DNA of 7,009 nt, taken from contig CAJQQJ010000059.1 in NCBI GenBank assembly GCA_905480445.1, forward strand, positions 1-7,009, given 5' to 3'. Shown here piece by piece: positions 1-5,384 of this stretch (within the stretch, counting starts at the first letter, position 1; each line of letters starts with the position of its first letter). Below the pieces are notes generated by a model that was not told the origin of the DNA, ran no database searches, and worked only from the letters and a program-made list of their open reading frames with translations. Source of the stretch: an uncultured Alphaproteobacteria bacterium (GTDB lineage Bacteria; Pseudomonadota; Alphaproteobacteria; UBA7985; CAJQQZ01). Position numbers and translations under genes: made by a program.

Positions 1-87
1 GCGATGTTCTTGAGCATCCATAAGTTCGACCAGGTCATGTCCAACACGACCAGGTTTGCCTAGGATTCTACCTGCTATTCCACACAC
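1..87 (-). CDS. Class II glutamine amidotransferase, N-terminal fragment (runs off the left edge)
   Basis: Reading the minus strand from base 87 gives an open frame of 29 codons up to the window edge. It begins M(V)CGIAGRILGKPGR and ends LMDAQEHR. The opening Met-Cys-Gly-Ile-Ala-Gly is the hallmark of Ntn-type (class II) glutamine amidotransferases, where Cys2 becomes the N-terminal nucleophile after methionine removal and releases ammonia from glutamine; the closing EHR matches the usual HRGPD-like segment. The start codon is GTG, supported by an AGGAG at 96..100 with 8 bases of spacing. Members of this family include PurF, AsnB, GltB and the stand-alone GlxB/MgsA subunit of N-methylglutamate-synthase-like complexes. 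Given the glutamine-synthetase-like ligase in the same window, the GlxB/MgsA type is my preferred reading, but only the family is secure. An operator-like palindrome lies 24 bases upstream. Confidence 0.8.
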   Translation of the reverse strand, partial: MCGIAGRILGKPGRVGHDLVELMDAQEHR

Positions 88-110
88 TAGACTTTCTCCT
101 GTATTTGTGG

Positions 111-126
111 ATACTGTATACAGTAT
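111..126. promoter_or_regulatory. Perfect 16-bp palindrome, probable GntR operator (site 1)
   Basis: ATACTGTATACAGTAT is its own reverse complement. It sits in the divergent gap between the amidotransferase start (87, minus) and the GntR gene (212, plus). A CTGTAT half-site at 99..104 and ATTCAG at 125..130 flank it. The CTGTATACAG core recurs at 3255..3264. GTATAC-centred palindromes are known operators of FCD-type GntR proteins such as UxuR and ExuR. Autoregulation plus control of the divergent amidotransferase transcript is inferred. Confidence 0.7.
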
Positions 127-211
127 TCAGGGAATTGCAAGCATCGCCAAGTGATGCATCTTGCCCCTGTTAACTTTTGAATGTTTCCGTTAAAAAGCGG
201 CGAATTTTCAA

Positions 212-904
212 ATGATAATTGAGACAAGGCCGAGGTCAACTGTGGCGCTAAAATCGATCAAATCAGAACGCAAAAGACTGGCTGATGAAGTCTATGACCA
301 GCTGTTGGAAGCGATTTTGAACAACGAGATCGGTTTAGATGATCGTCTGGTTCAGGAGAAGTTAGCCGCAGAATTGCAGATCAGCCGGACACCCGTTCGT
401 GAGGCTCTCATGAGGCTCGAGCAGGACGGCGTTCTAGTGACGTCGCCACGAGGTGGGTTCGTATTGCACCGCATGTCAGAAGGCGAAGTCAGAGAACTTT
501 ACCAAGCGCGGGCCGCTATCGAAGGCCAAGCCGCCCGTATCTTGGCCGTTGAGAACAACCCAGAAAAGAACGCAGAGCTTCGCCGCGTGATCGAGGCTGA
601 AGAAAACATCTCTTCCTCATCTGTAAAGGCCTATTTTGACGCCAACCGCAACATCCACCGCTGCTTTGTTGAGCTCGTCGATAACCGCTATCTGCTGGAA
701 ATGTTTGACAACATCTGGAACCGCGCAACTTCTTACCAGCTCTTTGCGGCTATCGAGAATTTAGACTTGTCGTCGTCACTAGGTGATCACGTTGGTTTGG
801 TTGAAGCGATCGAAACCGGTGACAAGGGCGCAGCACTAGAAGCTTTTATCGAGCACATCCAAGACGGCTTCGATCTCCAGATCGAGGCGTTGAGCAAGCG
901 GTAG
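212..904 (+). CDS. GntR-family transcriptional regulator, FadR/FCD subfamily
   Basis: This cytoplasmic DNA-binding repressor has 230 residues, normal for the subfamily. Residues about 23-86 form the GntR winged helix: LADEVYDQLLEAI, then LAAELQISRTPVREAL as helix-turn-helix, and the wing VTSPRGGFVL. Residues about 92-222 are the helical FCD ligand-binding domain. The usual metal or effector pocket residues are visible as His149, His193 and His215, with Asn145 where many relatives have Asp. The effector is probably a carboxylated metabolite of the pathway, but this is inference. The ATG at 212 has no clear ribosome binding site; an in-frame GTG at 242 has GAGG six bases upstream and would give 220 residues with the whole winged helix kept, so it is a serious alternative start. 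Matching palindromes upstream of this gene and in the 3217..3303 gap suggest it is the local regulator. Confidence 0.93.
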   Translation: MIIETRPRSTVALKSIKSERKRLADEVYDQLLEAILNNEIGLDDRLVQEKLAAELQISRTPVREALMRLEQDGVLVTSPRGGFVLHRMSEGEVRELYQARAAIEGQAARILAVENNPEKNAELRRVIEAEENISSSSVKAYFDANRNIHRCFVELVDNRYLLEMFDNIWNRATSYQLFAAIENLDLSSSLGDHVGLVEAIETGDKGAALEAFIEHIQDGFDLQIEALSKR

Positions 905-944
905 GTATTCGCGAATTATACTCTTCTACAATGACGCAACATCT

Positions 945-1014
945 ATCCCGGCGGAGGCCGGGATCTCCTGGCTCGTTGCACCCAATGGATAGAGATGCCG
1001 GTCTGCACCGGCAT
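945..1014. repeat. REP-like double-hairpin intergenic element
   Basis: Two perfect 8-bp stems with 4-base loops stand 30 bases apart: ATCCCGGC/GCCGGGAT (945..964, loop GGAG) and ATGCCGGT/ACCGGCAT (995..1014, loop CTGC). TCTATCC at 943..949 can also pair with GGATAGA at 987..993. The arrangement and GC-rich stems resemble the short repetitive palindromes scattered between genes in many Alphaproteobacteria. It lies between convergent genes, so it may help end transcription from both sides, but only a weak T-rich run follows (1018..1028). Confidence 0.6.
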
Positions 1015-1027
1015 GACGTTTAAATTT

Positions 1028-1903
1028 TCAGAAACCAATAGACTGTCGAAACGCTTCGTAGTCCTTGAAGCCTAGTGTCGTTTCAATCTCTGCGTACCAT
1101 CTCTCGTCCAGCTTTTCCAACACTCGATCAGTCAAAACAACCTTGCCGCTATTCGTTGTGACTTTGGAAGTATGGCGCTCCGGCGGTAGGCCACAGCGTT
1201 CGTCGAGGGCATCGCTGGTGGCGTGATCATCGAATTGGCGATCGTGTGCTTTAATGAAAGCGTGAGACGATTTTCCGAGTGTGATAGCCAACAATTCATC
1301 TGTTAGCTCAATGCCTACATGATCTGCGGCCCTACGAATCACAGCCTCTTCGTTGCCGATCATGTCCTCGTAACACATCATCAAGACATCTGGATCATTA
1401 CGGCGTGGCCACCAGGTTTTGAAGAAATGCCAAATGCTGAAACATTCTTCTACATCAAACATCATAGCGTCGGCGAATTCATCGATGTTTACTGTACCAG
1501 CAACGAAATTCCAGTCTTCCATAAATGAGTAGTAGGATCGAGTCACCGCGGCAGGATCGCGGAAAAGTACGATGTATTTGGCACCTTTGGGCACGATGTC
1601 AGCCGGAAGATGGGCTTTGAAGGCACGTGGGAATGGTTGTTCTGCCTCCAGGTCGATGCCCAGGTCGAGAGCTGTTTCAATCCAAGGAACAACGAGCGAG
1701 ATTTCCTCGAACGACATATCACCGCCGGTTCTGAGAGTATGAATGATTTGCTGCATCCAAGTCGTGCCACTTTTGGCGAACGTTGAGATGATAATATCGT
1801 CTGAACGCGGTTTGAAAGCCAGACCCGAGTTCCAGCAATCCTCGCTAAAGAACTTTTCTGAGGCCGCAAGCATGTCTTGGACGTTGGTTGGGCGCTTTAG
1901 CAT
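1028..1903 (-). CDS. PAPS-dependent sulfotransferase (Sulfotransfer_1 family)
   Basis: The 291-residue product has the size and motifs of a soluble sulfotransferase, which moves sulfate from 3'-phosphoadenosine-5'-phosphosulfate to a hydroxyl or amine. Residues 41-49 (TFAKSGTTW) are the 5'-phosphosulfate-binding loop, close to the family TYPKSGTTW. FKAHLP (95-100) matches the catalytic KTHLP segment. LFRDPAAVTRSYYS (113-126) holds the Arg and Ser that bind the 3'-phosphate. CYEDM (177-181) is also typical. The C-terminal RKG motif is weak, with NSGKVVLTD at 251-259 in its place. There is no signal peptide or membrane segment. The ATG at 1903 is supported by AAGGA nine bases upstream, but it lies in the arm of a strong inverted repeat. 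The acceptor cannot be predicted. It has the same strand as the oxidase, 161 bases away, and may or may not belong to the microcompartment pathway. Confidence 0.93.
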   Translation of the reverse strand: MLKRPTNVQDMLAASEKFFSEDCWNSGLAFKPRSDDIIISTFAKSGTTWMQQIIHTLRTGGDMSFEEISLVVPWIETALDLGIDLEAEQPFPRAFKAHLPADIVPKGAKYIVLFRDPAAVTRSYYSFMEDWNFVAGTVNIDEFADAMMFDVEECFSIWHFFKTWWPRRNDPDVLMMCYEDMIGNEEAVIRRAADHVGIELTDELLAITLGKSSHAFIKAHDRQFDDHATSDALDERCGLPPERHTSKVTTNSGKVVLTDRVLEKLDERWYAEIETTLGFKDYEAFRQSIGF

Positions 1904-1933
1904 GTTTCAATTTCCTTCATAGAAACATGCTAA
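1897..1933 (-). promoter_or_regulatory. Perfect 12-bp inverted repeat enclosing the sulfotransferase start site
   Basis: TTAGCATGTTTC (1897..1908) and GAAACATGCTAA (1922..1933) are exact reverse complements with a 13-base spacer. In the mRNA the AAGGA ribosome binding site falls in the loop and the AUG at 1903 lies inside the 3' stem. It could act as an RNA hairpin that limits translation, or as a DNA operator for an unknown dimeric regulator. The structure is seen directly; either role is inference. Confidence 0.65.
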
Positions 1934-1956
1934 TGGAAACCGCAAAGCATCTCAAG

Positions 1957-2050
1957 CCTGGGAGGCTGGTCTGCGCATTCCGTTTGCGTCTGTGCCGGCG
2001 AAAGCCAGGATCTGATTAACTGCAGGCTAGAACCCTCGGGTTTATTCGAG
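1957..2050. repeat. Degenerate REP-like intergenic remnants
   Basis: The gap between the sulfotransferase start and the oxidase stop carries decayed relatives of the 945..1014 element. GCCGGCGAAAGCCAGGATCT (1994..2013) matches 947..966 at 16 of 20 positions. CTGGTCTGCGCA near 1962 recalls the second hairpin. A short CTCG/CGAG stem lies at 2035..2050. No convincing terminator with a T-run for the oxidase transcript is seen. Confidence 0.4.
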
Positions 2051-2064
2051 ATGACAACAGTGAG

Positions 2065-3216
2065 TTACCTGCCCGAAGGACTCTCTTTTGGAGTGAGTTT
2101 TTTGCGGTTACCAAGTTTGAATCGGTCAGCCGTACCGTAGTTTCTGAGGCCGACACCAGCAGCGAAAGCGCCGAAGACTGGGCCATGTTTGAACAGATGT
2201 CCCGAGCAGCCTCCTGCCAGTAGAACGTTTTTGTGTTCTGGGTGCCAATCGACGATGAAGTGCGTATCAGGTGTGATCGTCACAGCGTTGAACTTTGAAT
2301 CAACAACACGTTCACCAACTAGTTTTGGAAACCGCTTCTTGATGTAGGATCTGGTTCTGGCCAAAGACTGCCGCTTGATGAGGCGCTCGTCATTATCAAG
2401 ATCGATGTGTTCAGGGATGACAACAGCAGCCTTAACACCGGAGCCTTCAACGGAAGGCAGACCGAAGGAACTTTGCCCGTGGTCGATCCAGCAAGGCATG
2501 TTTTCTTGATCGAAAGAATCGTCACCATCCGGCGTTGATGTGTAAAGAACGTTGATGCCCACGATAGACGAAATTGGCTTCACTGTGCGCGGGTACATGT
2601 CGCCCATCCAGGCACCTGTGGAGACAACGATTAAGTCTGCTTCCAGATGTTTGCCGTCTAACATTAATCGTTCATCGCGGTCAGTTTTGACATGGCCGCG
2701 CTTAACGATGCCGCCTCTGCTTTTGAACAGCTCTGTCACTGAAATGACCGAACGATGGGCCATGACCATGCCAGCTTGCGGTTCATAGAGTCCGTATTTG
2801 ATGTCGTCTGTTTTAAACTGTGGGAAGCGCTGGTTCACTTCCTTGGCGGAGTAGCGAGAGTAGGGGATACCGACTTTATCGAATGTTTGGGTCGTCGAAT
2901 CTTCCCAGTCGCAGTGGCCTTCAGTTGCGAGAATCAATGCGCCACATTCATAATAGAGCTTCTGGCCAACAGTCTCTTGTAGTTCCAGCCAGCGAAACCG
3001 TGCTTCCTGAACCCAACGCGTATAGAACTCGTCACCGCCAGAAATCGCACGAAAGACACGGTTGTAATCTGTGGATGCAGCTCTGGAATTGCCTGGTCCC
3101 CAGCGATCAATGAGCGTGACGGTAGTTCCTTCACGCTGTAATTCTAGGGCTGTCATCACGCCCGCAATACCTGCGCCGACGACGATTGCATCTGTCCTTC
3201 GCGTGGAGGGTGGCAT
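2065..3216 (-). CDS. FAD-dependent amine/amino-acid oxidase, DAO family (sarcosine-oxidase-like)
   Basis: This 383-residue flavoprotein resembles monomeric sarcosine oxidase and N-methyltryptophan oxidase in length and motif order. AIVVGAGIAG (10-19) is the FAD dinucleotide-binding loop, followed by a beta strand ending LIDR (35-38). TDYNRVFRA (49-57) matches the segment around the active-site Arg of sarcosine oxidase. TITPDTHFIVDWHPEH (313-328) and AGGCSGHLFK (334-343) match the C-terminal FAD/substrate region. The cysteine that tethers FAD covalently in monomeric sarcosine oxidase aligns with Asn310, so FAD is probably not attached at that position. Likely reaction: oxidation of a secondary amine, such as an N-substituted glutamate or gamma-glutamyl amine, to an imine that hydrolyses to an aldehyde; the substrate is inferred from neighbours. 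I chose the ATG at 3216 because AAGGA lies nine bases upstream and it leaves a short leader before the FAD loop; an ATG at 3234 and a TTG at 3237 lack such a site. Confidence 0.9.
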   Translation of the reverse strand: MPPSTRRTDAIVVGAGIAGVMTALELQREGTTVTLIDRWGPGNSRAASTDYNRVFRAISGGDEFYTRWVQEARFRWLELQETVGQKLYYECGALILATEGHCDWEDSTTQTFDKVGIPYSRYSAKEVNQRFPQFKTDDIKYGLYEPQAGMVMAHRSVISVTELFKSRGGIVKRGHVKTDRDERLMLDGKHLEADLIVVSTGAWMGDMYPRTVKPISSIVGINVLYTSTPDGDDSFDQENMPCWIDHGQSSFGLPSVEGSGVKAAVVIPEHIDLDNDERLIKRQSLARTRSYIKKRFPKLVGERVVDSKFNAVTITPDTHFIVDWHPEHKNVLLAGGCSGHLFKHGPVFGAFAAGVGLRNYGTADRFKLGNRKKLTPKESPSGR

Positions 3217-3247
3217 GAATGATTTTCCTTGCATCAAGAGCTATTCG

Positions 3248-3271
3248 CTGTATCCTGTATACAGAATACAG
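3248..3271. promoter_or_regulatory. 24-bp near-perfect palindrome, probable GntR operator (site 2)
   Basis: The 24 bases form a palindrome with a single mismatched pair (positions 7 and 18), centred on CTGTATACAG (3255..3264) and bounded by CTGTAT (3248..3253) and ATACAG (3266..3271). Aligned on the core with 107..130, 19 of 24 bases agree. It occupies the divergent gap between the oxidase and the ligase/shell operon, so one bound dimer could repress both. That the GntR protein at 212..904 binds it is inferred. Confidence 0.72.
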
Positions 3272-3290
3272 TAAACGATCAAGCCGTCAA
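3263..3290 (-). promoter_or_regulatory. Possible promoter of the oxidase gene
   Basis: On the minus strand TTGACG (3285..3290) and TATTCT (3263..3268) resemble sigma-70 -35 and -10 boxes with 16 bases between them. The -10 box lies within operator site 2, which fits simple repression. Matches are 5/6 and 4/6, so this is tentative. No equally good promoter was found for the rightward operon. Confidence 0.35.
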
Positions 3291-3333
3291 CAAAGATGGC
3301 GACATGAAACAGGCTAGAGCACAGGGTACGGTA

Positions 3334-4629
3334 ATGGCAGGCAATAAATTCGCCCTCCCAGAGGGAACGCATACGGTTGTAATGGGTCTTGGTGACTTGA
3401 ACGGTGTGATGCGCGGTAAGCGTATTCCGTCAACGCATTGGGACACAATATGTGAAGGCGGAAACGCGCTCTCTATCGCACTCTTCGCTGTTGATATGAC
3501 ATGCGATGTTTGGGACACGCCTTATGTGAACTTCGATAACGGCTATCCTGACTTCCATATGTTTCCTGCCACCCAGCCGGTGCCTATTCCTTGGGAGCCA
3601 GGCGTCGCTTTCTGTCTCGGTCGAGCGGAAGGTATGGATCACCAACCAGTGCCGATTGACCCAAGAAATGCGCTTGTTCGCCAAGTTGAGCGTGCCAAAA
3701 GCATGGGCTATGATGTCTCTGTCGGTGCAGAGCTTGAGTTCTACCTGGTTGATCCAGTCACCAAGCAGCCAAAAGACCAAGGTATTGATGTCTATGGTTT
3801 GGCGCGTGCCGCTGAATTGGAACATGTCCTTGGCCCAATCCGTCAACAAATTAATGAGATGGGCATTCCCATTGAGCAGTCCAACCCAGAGTATGCTCCG
3901 GGGCAGGCTGAAGTAAATATTCGCTACGGCGAAGCGCTGGAGGCCGCGGACCGTGTTGTTATGTTCCGCTCCCTGGTTAAACAGTTAGCGCATGCCCATG
4001 GCTATCTCGCAACCTTCATGGCTAAGCCATTCTTTGAGCAATCCGGTAACGGTTTCCACGTTCATCATTCGCTTTGGAAAGACGGAAAGAACGCTTTCTC
4101 TGATGGCGGCAAGCTAAATGCGGTCGGTCTTAACTATTTAGCCGGTATGCAGTCCCGGATGGTAGAGAACGCAATTTGCGGCTCCACAACACCGAACTCC
4201 TATCGCCGTCGCGCGCCTTACACTTTTTGCCCAACCAACACCGCTTGGGGTGTCGATAATCGCACCGTAGGTCTTCGCGTGATTGAAGGCTCTGATTCGG
4301 CTGTTCGTGTTGAAAAGCGTGATGGTAGCGCGGACTGTAATCCTTATCTGTTGATTACTGCTGATTTGGCAGCGGGCCTAGACGGTATCGAGCAAGGCCT
4401 TGAGCCTACAGCCATGACAACAGGCAACGCCTACGAAGATGCTGACGCAACACCCTTGCCAACTGATATGCAGCAAGCAATCGATTTAGCGCGTGGATCT
4501 GACTTCTTGAAAGATGTCATCGGCGCAGATCTTCATGAAATTGTTTGCCAGCAGTCAGAACGCGAGATTGAGTTCCTTTCTCAGCAAGTGACACCTCTCG
4601 AGGTCGAACGCTATCTTGGAAATCTCTAA
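3334..4629 (+). CDS. Glutamine-synthetase-like gamma-glutamyl-amine ligase (PuuA/GlnT/GmaS type)
   Basis: This 431-residue cytoplasmic ATP-dependent ligase of the glutamine synthetase fold probably joins an amine to the gamma-carboxyl of glutamate. DLNGVMRGKRIP (21-32) is the N-terminal beta-grasp signature. GAELEFYL (131-138) supplies metal-binding Glu residues, and KPFFEQSGNGFHVHHSLW (231-248) is the ATP/glutamate-binding block. NSYRRRAPYTF (288-298) and WGVDNRTVGLRV (305-316) carry the phosphate-binding arginines. VEKRDGSADCNPYL (326-339) closes the active site. The DNRTV form, rather than the NRSA of true GlnA, is what I associate with polyamine and alkylamine ligases such as PuuA and gamma-glutamylmethylamide synthetase. 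No adenylylation-type C-terminal Tyr loop is recognisable. I chose the ATG at 3334 because AGGG lies seven bases upstream; an in-frame ATG at 3304 (441 residues) is possible but has a weaker site. It is first in the shell operon, three bases before the next gene, under operator site 2. Confidence 0.9.
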   Translation: MAGNKFALPEGTHTVVMGLGDLNGVMRGKRIPSTHWDTICEGGNALSIALFAVDMTCDVWDTPYVNFDNGYPDFHMFPATQPVPIPWEPGVAFCLGRAEGMDHQPVPIDPRNALVRQVERAKSMGYDVSVGAELEFYLVDPVTKQPKDQGIDVYGLARAAELEHVLGPIRQQINEMGIPIEQSNPEYAPGQAEVNIRYGEALEAADRVVMFRSLVKQLAHAHGYLATFMAKPFFEQSGNGFHVHHSLWKDGKNAFSDGGKLNAVGLNYLAGMQSRMVENAICGSTTPNSYRRRAPYTFCPTNTAWGVDNRTVGLRVIEGSDSAVRVEKRDGSADCNPYLLITADLAAGLDGIEQGLEPTAMTTGNAYEDADATPLPTDMQQAIDLARGSDFLKDVIGADLHEIVCQQSEREIEFLSQQVTPLEVERYLGNL

Positions 4630-4632
4630 GTC

Positions 4633-4902
4633 ATGAAAATCGCACGCGTTACAGGCACGGTGAACGGTACCGTTAAAGACAGCCAACTTACAGGCTTTGC
4701 CCTGCTGGTTGCTGACGTTGAAGATGGTAGAGGCGAGTTGCTTGAGAAAGCAGTTGTCGCCGTAGACACCTGCGGCGCAGGCGTCGGCGACCTTGTCCTG
4801 ATTGTAACTGGCTCAGCGGCAAGAACTGTAACCAAAGTAGGCGGCGCGCCAGTTGACGCGGCGGTCACAGCAATAATCGATAAAGTTGATGTAACAACCT
4901 GA
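4633..4902 (+). CDS. Microcompartment pentamer vertex protein (BMC-P, EutN/CcmL family)
   Basis: The 89-residue product is a complete single-domain EutN/CcmL protein. Such proteins form pentamers that cap the twelve corners of a polyhedral microcompartment. MKIARVTGTVNGTVKDSQLTG (residues 1-21) is the family N-terminus. VAVDTCGAGVGDLVLIVTGSAAR (42-64) is the conserved core (usual form VDxVGAGxGexVLxxxGSSAR), and the tail PVDAAVTAIIDKVDV (73-87) matches the C-terminal strand. Cys47 replaces the common Val. The gene starts three bases after the ligase stop with only a weak ribosome binding site, so translational coupling is likely. That fits the low copy number needed for a vertex protein compared with the hexamer. 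Confidence 0.95.
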   Translation: MKIARVTGTVNGTVKDSQLTGFALLVADVEDGRGELLEKAVVAVDTCGAGVGDLVLIVTGSAARTVTKVGGAPVDAAVTAIIDKVDVTT

Positions 4903-5037
4903 AGAACATATCGCAGACGAGCTTTGATCCATGAGGATCAGGGGGAGGTCTAGCGACCAAGTGGGAGCGCAGCTTAGCGGTGCTTGAGCGATAACTAAAG
5001 ATCAAGAAGTGATCTTGAAAACAAAAGGGATTGAATG
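4903..5037 (+). promoter_or_regulatory. Structured 135-base leader before the hexamer shell gene
   Basis: This gap is long for an otherwise tight operon. It contains TGATCC/GGATCA (4925..4940, loop ATGA) and AAGATCA/TGATCTT (4998..5016, loop AGAAG), both perfect stems. The second ends nine bases before the AAGGGA ribosome binding site at 5025..5030. Neither is followed by a T-run, so they do not look like terminators. mRNA processing or stabilisation to raise hexamer output is a reasonable guess. Confidence 0.4.
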
Positions 5038-5346
5038 ATGGCGAAGCCAGCAGCGGGCCAGGCGGCTCTAGGAATGATTGAAACACGTGGGCTAGTTGCT
5101 TCTATCGAAGCAGCTGACGCGATGGTCAAAGCGGCGAGTGTGTCGATTATTGGTCAAACTAAAGCCGGTGGCGGTTTGGTGACGACATTGGTTCGCGGCG
5201 AAGTCGGCGCTGTTAAGGCAGCAACAGATGCAGGCTCAATCGCCGCCAACAAAGTTGGCGAAGTTGTCTCTGTTCACGTGATTGCTCGTCCACACGACGA
5301 ACTTGAAGCAATCCTTGAAAATCTTGGACCAGGTTCAGCTTCTTAA
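5038..5346 (+). CDS. Microcompartment hexamer shell protein (BMC-H, PduA/EutM/CcmK family)
   Basis: The 102-residue product carries a single BMC domain and would form hexagonal tiles making up most of the shell facets. AALGMIETRGLVASIEAADAM (residues 9-29) is the family start. TKAGGGLVTTLVRGEVGAVKAATDAG (41-66) includes the pore-lining Gly-Gly-Gly loop (44-46), and VHVIARPHDELEAIL (79-93) is the conserved end strand and helix. The Gly-rich pore with Ala43 gives no obvious charge preference for the metabolite that crosses. An ATG at 5035 is also in frame, but the AAGGGA at 5025..5030 is better spaced (seven bases) for the ATG at 5038. It is too short for a tandem-domain BMC-T trimer; none is seen in the window. 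It is separated from the vertex gene by a structured leader and from the next gene by 38 bases. Confidence 0.96.
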   Translation: MAKPAAGQAALGMIETRGLVASIEAADAMVKAASVSIIGQTKAGGGLVTTLVRGEVGAVKAATDAGSIAANKVGEVVSVHVIARPHDELEAILENLGPGSAS

Positions 5347-5384
5347 AAGAAGAGTAATTCTAACGAAGCTGAGAGGAACGGCCC

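Noticed and set aside
945..1028. Rho-independent terminator for the GntR gene
   Set aside because: The stems are good, but the only T-rich run follows the second stem after several non-T bases, so a REP-like element describes it better than a classic terminator.
1897..1920. Seven-codon leader frame (MKEIETC) on the minus strand, overlapping the sulfotransferase start
   Set aside because: Its ATG lies in the hairpin loop with no ribosome binding site upstream; the frame probably follows from the inverted repeat rather than being a leader peptide.
3217..3237. Upstream starts of the oxidase at 3234 (ATG) or 3237 (TTG)
   Set aside because: No ribosome binding site precedes them, whereas AAGGA is correctly placed for the ATG at 3216, and family members begin only a few residues before the FAD loop.
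3430..3849. 139-codon open frame antisense to the ligase gene
   Set aside because: It lies wholly within a strongly conserved gene on the other strand, has no recognisable motif, and its composition looks like a shadow frame.
4931..4987. 18-codon plus-strand frame (MRIRGRSSDQVGAQLSGA) in the gap between shell genes
   Set aside because: No credible ribosome binding site at its ATG, the start lies in a hairpin loop, and there is no resemblance to a known peptide. The AGGGGGAGG inside it has no suitably spaced start for a longer frame.
4633..5346. Carboxysome interpretation of the shell genes
   Set aside because: No RuBisCO, carbonic anhydrase or CsoS2/CcmM gene is seen, and the acylating aldehyde dehydrogenase in the same operon indicates a catabolic microcompartment.
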